From the NCBI GenBank assembly GCA_951799405.1, contig OX637335.1, forward strand, positions 16,310,342 through 16,374,341: a DNA stretch of 64,000 nucleotides, read 5' to 3'. Shown here one piece after another: positions 30,072 through 40,251 of this stretch. Numbering within the stretch: position 1 is the stretch's first letter; each line of letters starts with the position of its first letter. This DNA is from Agapetus fuscipes. Taxonomy: Eukaryota; Arthropoda; Insecta; Trichoptera; Glossosomatidae. The position numbers and the translations under genes are program-made. The notes beneath the pieces are model-generated. The model ran no database searches, was not told the DNA's origin, and saw only the letters and a list, made by a program, of their open reading frames with translations.

Positions 30072-30318
30072 GTATTCCTTGACATATAGGTTGGTATGAG
30101 ACTGACCACCCATACTGAAAAAAATGGTTCACTTTGCCCAGTTTCAGGGAAGGTCGGTAAAAGTTGCAGGGTGTATGCTAATTTGAGGCTTGGTTTTAAT
30201 TTGTAAGTATGTACATATTCAGCATTTGTCAGCGTGAGCTTACACGTGTCTGTTTGTGGGCATGCATTTGATATGAGTTTTGAATGTTAGTATATTTTTG
30301 CAACTTAGATTACAGGTC
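30072..30318 (+). repeat. Repeat D, full length
   Basis: ttccttgacatataggttgg to tttgcaacttagattacagg. The AATGTCACCCCT part is deleted (tttgcccagtttcaggg). Confidence 0.85.
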
Positions 30319-30354
30319 GTCTAAATTGTTATTATGTCAGAAAACATTCGGAGC

Positions 30355-30577
30355 GGTCCGTAGTCTAGTGGATACGCTTTGGACTCGTAAATGGAAGGTC
30401 GTGGGTTCGAATCTTGGTGGAGCACAAAAAAATTGCCATTTATATTTTCATAAATGCTCTTCGATGGGTTGGAAAATTCATTGCTTTTTCCAAAGACCGG
30501 TCACAAAAGGTCCATATAGCGTTACCACAAATGGGTCTTGTTTAAGAATTAACGCTTTTTAGCGACGACCAAGCTTA
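30355..30577 (+). repeat. SINE-A, 3'-truncated
   Basis: Head gtccgtagtctagtggatac and ggtcgtgggttcgaatcttg. The body runs to ttagcgacgaccaagctta. It stops where a SINE-B head begins. Confidence 0.85.
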
Positions 30578-30587
30578 TAAAAAGTCC

Positions 30588-30655
30588 GGTCCATAGCTCA
30601 GTTGGTAGAATGTTTGTATTCCATGCCGAGAGCAACAGTTCGATCACAACAATCG
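30588..30655 (+). repeat. SINE-B tRNA-like head only
   Basis: ggtccatagctcagttggta, gaatgtttgtattccatgcc, gagagcaacagttcgatcac. A and B boxes are readable. Confidence 0.75.
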
Positions 30656-31086
30656 ATACAACGCCATGCAACTCTTGAAAGTCTTCTCCAGAAAAAGAGG
30701 TGACACTAGCTAGCAAAAGTTGAATTAATGAAATAATTGCCTGAACGGCAAATTCACACATAAAATGAAGTGTAAACTAATGAACTAGGAAATTTACAGC
30801 TCTGCATGAGAGCGATCTCATAATTTGTAAAATTTATTGCTCAAAATTGATTGTTTACCGTTATATGAGCCCGATAGAAATTTCACGTGGGTCGCTCCTT
30901 AAGCAAACTTCTATACGGCTATTGGCACAGTGCTAAGAGCATATTACTACTATTCGTATAGGGTAGCTACGTTTACCAGGCGCAAATTTTAATGCACAAA
31001 ATGTTATAAATTAACTTGGATATTAGTTTTCCAGGACCGTTTTATGGCTTAATAATATTCACTGATCTATTTTCTTCAATTATACT
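30656..31086. other. Non-coding, no gene seen
   Basis: 30660-30725 has a faint D-like piece (gccatgcaactcttgaaag, gaggtgacactagc, minus). The rest is unassigned. Confidence 0.35.
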
Positions 31087-31322
31087 CATACTGGAAAAAC
31101 GGTTCACATGAACAATTAACAATCATTTCACACAATGGTCACCTCTGTTCAGATAAGGTCGGCTAAAGTTGCCAGATTTTATGTTTATTTAAGGTTTTGA
31201 TTTTAATTTATGAGTACACATAAATCATTTCTAACACTGAACCTACGCGTGTTGGTTGTGGGCATGCATTTAATATGAATTTTAAAAGTTAAGATATTTT
31301 TGCAACTTAGATTATTGATACA
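31087..31322 (+). repeat. Repeat D, divergent
   Basis: ctggaaaaacggttcacatg, gttcagataaggtcggctaa, gtgggcatgcatttaatatg, tttgcaacttagattattga. Confidence 0.75.
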
Positions 31323-31738
31323 GAAAATAATCAAAATGAGTTAGTAAAGAAGCTCTCTGAGGAATCTGTTACCCATAGACTGAGCATCCCAGATAGAAGG
31401 AAGAAAAGCGGAGAATGCTTGCCAAGCTTGTCAGGAGGGTAGGGATGAAATGATGTAGTCTACGCTCAGCAACAGGTGACTAACCCGTCTGGTAAACGTT
31501 GTGACGTATTGTCAATTCACTCCGACTGAAGTATCGATGTGTTGAAATAATGAAGGTGATTGAAAGGCATTAGAGGAAGCTTACTTCCAGAAAAGGAGTG
31601 AAAAAAGATGAGAAGGAACAAGAAGTATTTATAGATGACCAAAGCCTAGTCTCGCATGTTCCAGACCATTCGAGACACCTCTCGAATGGTTGATATTTTG
31701 AGAGAGTACGAGAAGTACCAACAGTAAAAAGTTATATT
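31323..31738. other. Non-coding; heat-shock-element-like block
   Basis: 31660-31680 reads TGTTCCAGACCATTCGAGAC, alternating TTCnnGAn units at 5-bp spacing (GAC in place of GAA). No gene is near enough to give it meaning. Confidence 0.3.
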
Positions 31739-31972
31739 AGGCTGATTTATTTGGTGAGCGCTATTTTTGTGTGTATTACACCTCAAGAGCCCTTAGTGAG
31801 CTTGGTCGTCGCTGTAGAAAGCATCAATTCACAAGCAAGACCCAGTTTAGAACCCAGCGAAGAGCAAATTTGAAAATATAAATGGTATATTTTTTGTGCT
31901 CCGCCGGTAATCGAACCCCCAACCTTCCCATTCAGAGTCCGAAGTGTTGCCACTGAACTACGGACCGGTCAG
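31739..31972 (-). repeat. SINE-A with internal deletion
   Basis: aggctgatttatttggtgag, cttggtcgtcgctgtagaaa, then agacccagtttagaacccag (deletion of the ggatggacc block), head gccggtaatcgaacccccaa and gaactacggaccggtca. Confidence 0.85.
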
Positions 31973-32512
31973 TAAAAAAATCCGAACAGTAAAAAGCATC
32001 AAACACTTCAGTCTATACACACATATACAAGCAAGTAAATACGCCTAAATACACATAGACGTAAACTTATACATTTGTAACAAATTATATAATTGAAAAT
32101 TAAATTTGTAGACGTCAACATTGCCGATCAACTCGTGTTTTTTTCTGGTGTTTGAATACTTCTTTCATTTCATTCAGAGTCATAATCTTTAGACTGAATT
32201 GTATGATTTTAGCTCTCGCTTTTGAACTGGCGTTTTGTTTTTAAATCAGCAATGAATGGATGGCGAAGCTCTGTAAGTTGTGAGAAAACAAGTGATGCTT
32301 TTGTGCCGGGTGAAAATCTTGCATGAAAAGAAAAATGGTGAAAGAAGTATGCCGGGAAAATGAAAGGGTGTGTTTTCAGTGGCACAAACAACCTCTTGTG
32401 AATAAGGGGGGGATTTAAAAGTCATTGAAATTTCAAAGATATATTTTTTTAGTGATTGAACAACTAATTTATTTGCAATTCAAAGCAAGTAAGCGGTGAC
32501 TTCTTACCGCGT
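31973..32512. other. Non-coding, no gene seen
   Basis: 32155-32200 (ttctttcatttcattcagag, tcataatc) resembles the DEMKE/MTL segment of the LINE tail at 18985-19178 in reverse. The remainder is unassigned. Confidence 0.35.
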
Positions 32513-32825
32513 CCGGTCGACAGCTCAGTTGGTAGAGTGCTTGCATTCCATGCCGTGAGCTTGAGTTCGAATCCCGCCGAGTGCGTCAGAAATAATTTTC
32601 CGTTTCGGTGTTTATCTCAAACCCCAAAATAAAATACAAGCAAGGTTCAATCAAATTTCTCAAGCAAAGAGTACTAGCCACCTCGAAAATACCCACTTCA
32701 AATGAAGTGGTTTTCGTAAGGCTAGCCCTCTTACCTGTAAAAATAAATAGGTTCCACTCGCCACATGCGAAACCCTTCGGAAATAACACGGTAAGAAGTT
32801 ACACTATATGTGTAGCTGATATGCG
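32513..32825 (+). repeat. SINE-B, full length
   Basis: The cleanest copy. Head gtccggtcgacagctcagtt, ggtagagtgcttgcattcca, ttgagttcgaatcccgccga. Body caaatgaagtggttttcgta, aggctagccctcttacctgt, aaataaataggttccactcg. End gtaagaagttacactatatg, tgtagctg. Confidence 0.95.
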
Positions 32826-32905
32826 TTGTTCCCGAAGGGGTGGGCGGCATGTGGCGAGTGGAACCAATTTATTTTCATAAAGTACGAGTAAGAAGGTTAG
32901 CCTTA
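32826..32905 (-). repeat. SINE-B 3' body fragment, inverted
   Basis: ttcccgaaggggtgggcggc, atgtggcgagtggaaccaat, tacgagtaagaaggttagcc. Abuts the forward copy tail-to-tail. Confidence 0.75.
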
Positions 32906-32951
32906 TGCTAATCACTTGACTTGACACAAATTTATTATAGAAAAAACTTAT

Positions 32952-33315
32952 CTATAATCTAAGTTGCAAAGATATATAACTTTCATTTTAAATGTATTCC
33001 GTATAAGTTCGCACTTACACATGCCGCATGTGAACTTACATCATAAAAACCCAATCTTAAGTGAACATAAGCCCAGAAACTCTTGCCGACCTGCCATGAA
33101 ACAAAGATGAACCAAACTTTTTTAGCATCTTGATAAATAAAATATAATGTTAGTCTGAATGTTTATTTCGTTTGGAATCTTAAAACGCTCTATTTATTTT
33201 AATTTTATTTCAGGAAACATGTAAACTATACTCGTGGTGGTTTATTTAATGTATGGTGCTGAACCATTTTTTACAGTATGGATGGTCAGCCACATACCAA
33301 CCTATAAGTCAAGAA
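32952..33315 (-). repeat. Repeat D interrupted
   Basis: Right-hand (3') part 32952-33110 ends near gaaacaaagatgaacc. The 5' part resumes at 33265 (gaaccattttttacagtatg, accaacctataagtcaag). The ~150-bp insert between them is AT-rich and unidentified. Confidence 0.75.
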
Positions 33316-33349
33316 ACTCTGATAATAAATAATCACTAGTACTACTCAG

Positions 33350-33578
33350 CAGTGGCGAAGGGTGCCATACAAGCCGACTCCCATCGCTTTCCCGTTTAAA
33401 ATGAGGCAAAAATGATAATAAAGTAGACTGCATGGTTTCAATGGGGAAAAAATACGTATTGTTTCTTTAGTTTTAAATGTATTTTTTTACTTTGTGCCTA
33501 TATTTTTTAACTTCTTTGTTACATCATTTTAAAAGGGAAGCCGATGGGAACCGGCTTGTATGACACCCTTCGCCACTG
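33350..33578. mobile_element. hAT-type MITE (229 bp)
   Basis: Inverted ends CAGTGGCGAAGGGTG, then CATACAAGCCG, match over about 40 bp with few differences. An exact 8-bp CTACTCAG flanks it at 33342-33349 and 33579-33586. CAG-type ends with an 8-bp duplication place it in hAT. The interior is AT-rich and non-coding. Confidence 0.9.
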
Positions 33579-33586
33579 CTACTCAG

Positions 33587-34123
33587 TCAATTTAATGAAT
33601 ATATTTTTTCAATGTTGCATGAACTAAGTGGAAATGTTTTTCATAAAGGAAAGCTTTTGAAATTGAATAAATTCCATGAAAATACTTTCATAAGATGGAG
33701 CACCATCACTAGTGGCTTAGGGATGTGTCAGAGCCTTTTTCACGTGGAGGACTCGCCAGTTTAATGAGAGACGAAGGCTTTGTGAAAAAAAAAACAACAC
33801 GTGACTCTACGGCCAAGGATGTACTCTCGTGTGTGGGGTAATGAAGCCTTTTAAATGGCAAGCTTGATAAGTTCCATCATAATACAAAAGGTTGACGCAA
33901 ATGCCAGAAAATTCCACGAAAATACCGGGTGACGCGTGGGATTAAAATGGAATTTAACTGGATTTTACGCTCTCAATTGATTTGTAAAGAAGCAAAAGCG
34001 GCAATTTTGGATATGTTTTTCGAAAATGTACGATTAATATGTGTTGAATAAGAGAATCTCATTTTCTGTATTTCTCATTTACAACATAAATTCTAGCTTG
34101 CCACGTTTTGTAAGGTTTAAGTT
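33587..34123. other. Non-coding, no gene seen
   Basis: Includes a segment around 33700-33980 (cacgtggaggactcgccag) of slightly higher complexity but with no sustained frame. Confidence 0.35.
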
Positions 34124-34308
34124 GGAATTACGATAGTTTGACATATTTACAATTATAATAACTACACACTTAAAAAATATATTCGGATATTAGACGAACC
34201 GTTATAAGAGAACTTACGTTATTTTTTACATTTGGTTAGTGACTTAGCCAACGTCTTCACGAGACACCCTTTCTTCTGGACGACTGAAGATAAACTTATT
34301 TTAACTGT
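34124..34308 (-). repeat. Repeat G copy
   Basis: ggaattacgatagtttgaca, agacgaaccgttataagaga, acttacgtt, cttagccaacgtcttcacga, gacaccctttcttctggacg. The hairpin corresponding to helix II is weaker than in the 28044 copy and the hammerhead core is degraded. Confidence 0.7.
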
Positions 34309-34379
34309 CTAGTTATTATAATTGCAAATTTGCCACATTTTGTTCTATATGATTTAATTGAAATTGTCTAATTTCTGCG

Positions 34380-34445
34380 TAGATGCTTGCTGTTTTTACT
34401 TATAAGTTATTACGAGGCTAACCACCCATAATATAAAAAAAATAC
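34380..34445 (+). repeat. Repeat D 5' fragment
   Basis: acttataagttattacgagg, ctaaccacccataatataaa. Confidence 0.55.
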
Positions 34446-34482
34446 CGAAAGTTAACGAAAAATAACTGGTGAATCTATTTCT

Positions 34483-34555
34483 TGTTTTGTGCTCCACTAG
34501 GAATTAAGCCCTCGACCTTCCAATTACGAGCCTTAAGCACTAGACTAAAGACAGA
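34483..34555 (-). repeat. SINE-A tRNA-like head only
   Basis: gttttgtgctccactaggaa, ttaagccctcgaccttccaa, gcactagactaaagaca. B box mutated. Confidence 0.65.
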
Positions 34556-34564
34556 GATACTGTA

Positions 34565-34790
34565 ACTGTAACTCTGTCGCCATTCCGCTGGGAGTGGTCA
34601 GGGCTGCCTAAATTTTTTCCTATTCTTACATACCTCTTTCAATTTCCTCATATCCATCACCTTTGTACATTTTATTTTTAACATTCACTTTGTATATCCC
34701 ATTCTTTCACAATCTTCTCAATCTGATGACTTCATACTTTTCTCAGTCGTCCCTTACCTCTTTTTTCTTTCATACTTTCTCTGTATGCGA
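34565..34790 (-). pseudogene. Non-LTR retrotransposon RT C-terminal tail
   Basis: Antisense to the 27600-27905 family: caatttcctcatatccatca, cactttgtatatcccattct, tttcacaatcttctcaatct. Several stops and indels. Confidence 0.65.
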
Positions 34791-35365
34791 TTTTAAATAT
34801 TAATTACCATAGGTTTACTTAACTAGGTTTTAATTTAGATTTTGTAGGGTTTGTGTATTCACACAGTGAAAATTCATTTTATTTAAAAAAAATTTTTTTT
34901 TTTCTTAAACGTAGTTTAATTTTCACAATAATATTTTTTAAGGTTTTAATTTATTTAAATACACAAATTTCACTTAATCCATGACGACTTTTCTGATTTT
35001 CATTCAAAACATTTATTTGATTAAAGGTTGCCAACTTTAATAACTTGCGTGGTACAGAATAATATGTTATTTTAAATAACATTATTACAAAGTGAAAGAT
35101 GATTGATTAATTAAAGGTCAAACGTGCACGACTTTTTAATTAACACGAATGGTCAAAATTAAATAAATTTAATCAACGCCGAAGTGAGATCACGTTTCAA
35201 GTGCCTCGAAGATTTGAATCAATGAAATTTTTCATTGATGAAAATAACACTTATTTTGCAGACCTTCTGCGTTGTGTAAATGTACCTTAAAATAATATGT
35301 TCATTAAAATAATTTAATGTAAGTAGCTAGATGTGCTAATGGAGTTGTGTGGAGCAAAACACAAT
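34791..35365. other. Non-coding, AT-rich
   Basis: 34840-34885 carries tttgtgtattcacacagtga, related to the 18175-18408 element. The rest is unassigned. Confidence 0.35.
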
Positions 35366-35616
35366 GCTACGCTACTAAGCTACACATATAGTGGAACCTA
35401 TTTATTTTTACAGGTAAGTAGGCTAGCCGCACAGATGAAGTGGAGGTTCCCCAGCTCCCGACGTGGCTGGGTAGGGTCCTTGTGAAGGCTGTGTAAACCT
35501 TGCTGGTATTTTATTTTGGGTTTGAAATAAACAGCGAGACACCCTTGGTAGGATTTGAATCCAAGCTCTCAGCATGAAATTCAAGCACATTACCAACTAA
35601 GCTATCGGCCTGATGA
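35366..35616 (-). repeat. SINE-B with internal deletion
   Basis: ctaagctacacatatagtgg joins straight to aacctatttatttttacagg (about 45 bp lost), then the normal body to ccaactaagctatcggcctg. Confidence 0.85.
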
Positions 35617-36104
35617 TGAGTTCGTCACTGGTCCGCTAAGGACGGTAGTCCTAGTGCTCGCCGAGAAAAAAGTTCCAAATTCAAAAACGTTTTGACTATT
35701 GTTTACCCAGTAAAGATTCGTTCTAAATTTGAAATTCATTTTTAAGCTTAGATTAACGTGTGTTGCCAACGTATACAGATTTTCCCGGAAAATAAAAATT
35801 GTTAAATATGGACCGCAAAGTTTCCCTCGTAACCTGGTTATTTCCTAGGTACGGCGTTCCTTCGCTACAAGTTGCCTGCGCGGCAAACTTTTATTTCCGC
35901 TGGCGTTATATTTTTATCCGCGGCACGAAAGACTCATTTGTGGAAATAATCTACCGTATTTCTTCTCAGTACACATGGTGTGTTCACGAAAACTCAAGAC
36001 CAGTCATAGAATCTATATCAACAACTAGCAGACCGACCGTGCGGTGTGCTAGGCCCTTTGGGCAGTTTTACAGATTTCCTATGAAAAAAATAGTGGAACT
36101 GTAA
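35617..36104. other. Unassigned, contains a 101-codon frame
   Basis: The plus frame 35799-36104 has no known domain, signal peptide or repeat. The surrounding sequence is less AT-rich than average. It could be an eroded element or a chance frame. Confidence 0.3.
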
Positions 36105-36265
36105 AGATTGGTTCACCTCGCCAAATTGGTTCACCCTGTTTAAAAAAATACATGGTTATTGTTCATTTAAGATTTGGGTTTTTATTTTGTAAATGCACAT
36201 GCAGCATGTGTTAGTGTACGTGTCTGGTTGTGGAAATGCATTTAATAAGAGAATGTTTTTGCAAC
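36105..36265 (+). repeat. Repeat D, 5'-truncated
   Basis: aaattggttcaccctgttta, attgttcatttaagatttgg, atgcacatgcagcatgtg, ggaaatgcatttaataagag. Confidence 0.7.
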
Positions 36266-36291
36266 TTGCAATAACTTTATCTTTGCAATAA

Positions 36292-36396
36292 CTTTATCTA
36301 TGATCTGTGTTCAAAGTACAGGTTAACATTTAGGATACATAATAAATGTAGGCGCACAAACAGACACATGTAAGTTCGCGCTTACACTTGTCACAT
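36292..36396 (-). repeat. Repeat D, 3' half
   Basis: gttaacatttaggatacata, ggcgcacaaacagacacatg, taagttcgcgcttacacttg. The 5' half is absent; repeat E starts at the break. Confidence 0.65.
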
Positions 36397-36750
36397 ATCG
36401 ATACCTTAAAGGTAAAACCGAAAGGGGTTTTTTTTAAATATATTTATTTCGTATTTATTTTACGTAACAATTACAAAAAAGACAAGCTCTTGTGCTTGGT
36501 GAGGGAGCATATTAAGATAACACGGATTTCTCAGATATATTACACATTTTTTCCTATTTTCTACGAGACAAAACACTAAAAAAGTGTGAAAATTCTGTAG
36601 TTAAGAAGTTTGTCATTAACCCATCTATATATAATAATTTGATCACTTACTGTGAAGAGTTTCACCCAATAAAATGCTTTATCCATAATTTCTACAATCA
36701 GTGACTCCGCACAGTTTAACCTTTAAGGTGGCGATATCTACTCATTTAAT
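36397..36750 (+). mobile_element. Repeat E, complete copy with inverted ends
   Basis: Left end TATCGATACCTTAAAGGTAA; right end reads TTTAACCTTTAAGGTGGCGA, roughly its complement. About 350 bp, AT-rich, non-coding. Shares aaaacactaaaaaagtgtga and ctgtgaagagtttcacccaa with copies at 22276-22545 and 46842-47030. Likely a MITE; no clear target duplication. Confidence 0.6.
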
Positions 36751-36769
36751 AAAAACCATATCTCCAGTG

Positions 36770-36850
36770 AGCACTTATACGTGTCTGCTTGCGTACATTC
36801 ATTTCTGTGAATCCTGAATGTAATATATCTTTTTAACTATATACAACTTA
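36770..36850 (+). repeat. Repeat D 3' fragment
   Basis: gagcacttatacgtgtctgc, ttgcgtacattcatttctgt, aatatatctttttaact. Confidence 0.55.
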
Positions 36851-37011
36851 TAGATTTAGAAATGTCCATTGCTACTGCCTAAGTTTGGATAATTTTAACG
36901 TAGGATAGTGGGTCATGCCTAAGGCCCCCAATGTTCATGCCCAAGGTTCATCTCAATAAGTGTCGAGGCGATGAATGTTGTTTTTAAATTTCAAATCAGT
37001 CTTGACCGGTC

Positions 37012-37178
37012 CGTAGTCAAGTGGCAACACTTCGGACTCGTAAACGGAAGGTTGTGGATTGGAATGCCGGAGGAGTACAAAAATATACCAATTATGTAAA
37101 TATACTCTTTGCTGGGTTGAATAATTAATAAAAAAACCTTTACCAAAGACCGGTCACTAAAAAAAAAGGTTCATCAGA
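37012..37178 (+). repeat. SINE-A, 3'-truncated
   Basis: ccggtccgtagtcaagtggc, acacttcggactcgtaaacg, body to ccaaagaccggtcactaaaa, then a short A-run. Confidence 0.85.
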
Positions 37179-37195
37179 TCATCATCATCACCATA

Positions 37196-37243
37196 CTTCA
37201 CGCTGAAGAAGCCTTTCGTAGAAATGGGCGAAACGTCCGGAAG
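37196..37243 (+). ncRNA. Hammerhead-ribozyme-like motif
   Basis: CTTC-A-CG, CTGAAGA, A, GCC-TTTC-gta-GAAA-tg-GGC, GAAACGTC, CG-GAAG. The core CUGANGA and GAAA are intact. Helix I pairs CG/CG plus CTTC/GAAG with one bulged A. Cleavage would follow GUC, the classic triplet. The context after it (ctccagctcccacagaacac) is not from a named repeat here. Confidence 0.5.
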
Positions 37244-37472
37244 CTCCAGCTCCCACAGAACACGGCAACAGATCCCGGAAAACATCACTCAAGCATCATC
37301 AGCCGAGCGTGTAAGCCTAAAACTCTTATTCGAAATCTAAATAAATTGCGTTACGCTGTACATTTTTTTAAATTTCAAACCTGTCTTGAAAGTGAGTGGA
37401 CACCCTGTGTAATAATCGAGGCAGCACAGCACGTACGCTCTCACTTTTGCTCCCAGTATGCACTCGTGATAT

Positions 37473-37775
37473 AACGAGTGCGGCATTCACTCGACTAAAT
37501 AAATATAATTGAGGAGTTCTGCCGTCACGAAGCGAGAACTACTCGACTGCGAAAACTCTCGACTGAAACATTTCAGTTGGCTAGTTACCATTTATCGATT
37601 GCATAAGTTTTCAACTGATGATACCTTTGGCATGAAAAAAACGACTGCAAGTTTCTCGACAGAAACATTTCAATAAGTTAGTTAACGTACATCAATTGTA
37701 AAAGTTCTCCACTGAAAAATTTACCTGCTTAACGGGTGCGGCATTCAGTCAAGTAAATAAATATAATATTAATTG
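37473..37775 (+). repeat. Nested direct repeats
   Basis: gtgcggcattcactcgacta plus aataaatataat recurs about 255 bp downstream as gtgcggcattcagtcaagta plus aataaatataat. Inside, ctcgactgaaacatttcag..aaagttttc recurs about 97 bp later. No coding frame. The function is unknown. Confidence 0.65.
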
Positions 37776-38281
37776 ACTTATCGCCTTTTAGTGATGTCAA
37801 ACTGATTAAAAACGACACAATTGTAAGGGTCTTCTTAGTTCACTTTAAAGCCACCTTAATAAAGTATTGTGGGATTATTTAACGAAATCGCTAGAGTTTA
37901 CTTTAAAGTTTAATTTTATACTTACGGTGTTATTCACCCACAGCAAATCCATGGCTCAGCCGCTACGTAACGTGAATTTTTCTTACAAAACAACGATCAT
38001 CCATAGATCAGTTATCTATCAAACGTGTTGTAGATAACCCTGTTAAAGTTCTGACAAAAACTAAAGTCTTTACGCGATAAATGTTCAGTTTTCAAAACAA
38101 ATAGCCTCGTAAATATTGCTATTTCAAAAGTGGTTTTCACTGTTATGTTATAAGAGCTCTTAAGGAAATATATTGCAGGAACGCGGATTTCTCGTGTTCA
38201 TACATCCATGCCGGATAGCTTTATGGCAAATATATATCTTAACTTGAAATGTCCGTACTAAAATTTAAACACTTAACGCTT
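37776..38281. other. Non-coding, no gene seen
   Basis: No assignable repeat or frame. Confidence 0.35.
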
Positions 38282-38371
38282 CTAAACTACACATATAGTG
38301 TAATTTCTCGCCAAATTTCTCCGAAGGGGTCGCATGTGGCGAGTGGAACCTATGTTTTTAAAGGTAAGGGA
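38282..38371 (-). repeat. SINE-B 3' fragment
   Basis: aactacacatatagtgtaat, ctccgaaggggtcgcatgtg, gcgagtggaacctatgtttt, then aaaggtaaggga. Confidence 0.8.
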
Positions 38372-39103
38372 TTAAGGGATTTTGTGATTAACGAGTATTA
38401 AGGCACCGATTCTATCTCTCAGCCACTAGTACTCGCTTTTCACCCCCCCCCCCCCCTTCCCGTCAAAGCTATTTATTGTTCAAGAATACGTGTGGCTCTT
38501 TACAAACTTAGAAATTTTGTAAATTGTAATTTGGACTCAAAAGATTGCCGACCCCTGACCTAGAGGTATTTTCGATAAATTTTAATTGTTGTAAATTTTC
38601 ATTCAAGAGTTCTTTTTCTTCCTAACATGTTAAAGAGTGTGTGAGGGTGCAATGTAACATGGGTAACCTGTTGTATACAAATAATTTTGAAATTCAACCG
38701 AAGCGTTCTTTCAAAAAATGTAGATGAATCTAAAATATTCAGTAGGAACCCAGTTTTAGTACATGATTTTAATTAAGATTTATTTAAAGCATAAAATATT
38801 ATACTTGTGAGCCTATTAGACATGGATGGCGCCACTAGAGCGGTCAAACGTGTAAGTTATACGTATCCCGAATTAATTTTAATGAGGTAATCATGTTTGT
38901 TATTATGTACTTTAATAAAGTTTACATAAATTCACAAAATGGTCCCCGACATCTAAACTTTATGGTTCACATTTACGTAATTAGAAATGTGTACTGTATA
39001 AATAAGTACATTACTTTTACTTCATATACAAGTCATCGTGTATTCGAAAATTTGTAAATAAATAAAATGAGTTTCCTAAAATGAGAACAACAATATAGTG
39101 GAT
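38372..39103. other. Non-coding, with a poly-C run
   Basis: A 15-base C homopolymer lies at about 38442-38456. The rest is AT-rich and unassigned. Confidence 0.4.
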
Positions 39104-39134
39104 GAATGCCTTAGAAGGCGAAAACATTTGAGCA
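39104..39134 (+). ncRNA. Degenerate hammerhead-like motif
   Basis: gtggatgaatgccttagaag, then gcGAAAACATTTGAGCA. The 3' half matches the 4946 and 18318 motifs, but the CTGANGA core is replaced. Presumably inactive. Confidence 0.35.
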
Positions 39135-39378
39135 AAAAATTTAATCTACTCTAATCTAATCTAAGCTGCAAAGATATATATCATTTAAGATTTATATTAA
39201 ATGCATTCCCACAAGCAGACATGTATAATTTCGCGCTTACACATGCCGCATGTGGACCTACAATATAAAAACCCAATCTCTAATGAACATAAGCCCTGCA
39301 ACTCTTGCCGTCCTTCCCTGAAACAGGGGTGACACTGGCAAAGTGAACCATTTTTTACAGTATGGGGGGTCAGTGAAT
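39135..39378 (-). repeat. Repeat D, nearly full length
   Basis: Tail units taatctactctaatctaatc, then ctgcaaagatatatatcatt, ccctgaaacaggggtgacac, acagtatggggggtcag. The 5'-terminal CCTTGACTTATAGG is lost. Confidence 0.9.
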
Positions 39379-39470
39379 ATCAATCGATCATTGAAATAAA
39401 AGTGAATTAAAACTTTCTTATTCCTATTGAATTTATATATAATAATGGACTTTCACTGTGTTAACAGAAA
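39379..39470 (-). repeat. Fragment of the 18175-18408-type element
   Basis: gaaataaaagtgaattaaaa and rc of acacagtgaaagtccattat. Both ends of the 234-bp element are represented without its palindromic centre. Confidence 0.45.
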
Positions 39471-40251
39471 TACCCTTAAAAATACATAGTGGACAGTTGT
39501 ATGCCAGAATCTCAGGGCAGCTCGTGCTACTTTCTATTGTCTTGCAGGTGTTAAAGTCTTAATCCTACATATTCATTCTACTCCTCTTTTGCTGATTATG
39601 GTGTATTATGCTTTCTCGATCCGTTTATCATGACCTTATAACTGTATACTTTGTCTGTACTGCTGCTCATCGTTTTGCTGGTAATATAGATATATCTTTA
39701 GCGTGCCTGCGCACTTTCGATTGTCTTTCATCATGAAAAATGACTGTTTTTTTTCTGTTTTGCTGGTCTCAAGTATTATTTTTAGTCCGATCAAAATGCT
39801 CCAATTGTCATGAAATGCCTTAAGATTATTTTATCTTAACTTCAATAATTTATATTGCTTCAGCGCGTATAAATTCTGTGTCTATTTGCAATTATGGTTG
39901 CTCTGGCTCCGTGGCTTTTATTTGCTCATGAGAAATTAGTTCAAACATTAAAACTAAGCCACTTTTAGCAAGGTCTTCATTTCAGGAAGATCATATCTTC
40001 AAGAGTGTTTGGCTGTGATTTTGCTGTCAATAGTAATTCATAGGTACAGTAAGCCACCACGTTTCTGGGTGAAGAGTTGATGCCACAGCGAGTACACTGC
40101 ATCCATCAACATTACGGCCTTCTGACAGGGAGCTTTCCGGGCGGAGGGAGCTTTTATATATAAATTGCTTATTGTGTGATGATGGGGCTGAAGAAAGCTT
40201 ATTATGAAATGCTTATGATTACAACAAAAAAAAGAATTGATTAGATTTATA
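39471..40251. other. Non-coding, no gene seen
   Basis: Relatively complex sequence with no frame above chance length. Could be unique DNA or an intron. Confidence 0.35.

Noticed and set aside
32513..32590. Functional tRNA gene (exact A box TAGCTCAGTTGG-like and B box)
   Set aside because: The head continues without a terminator into a repeated body shared by more than ten loci, and the acceptor stem is not intact; it is a SINE-B.
35799..36104. 101-codon frame as a host gene
   Set aside because: No known domain, no supporting splice sites that I could verify, and the length is within chance for this window.
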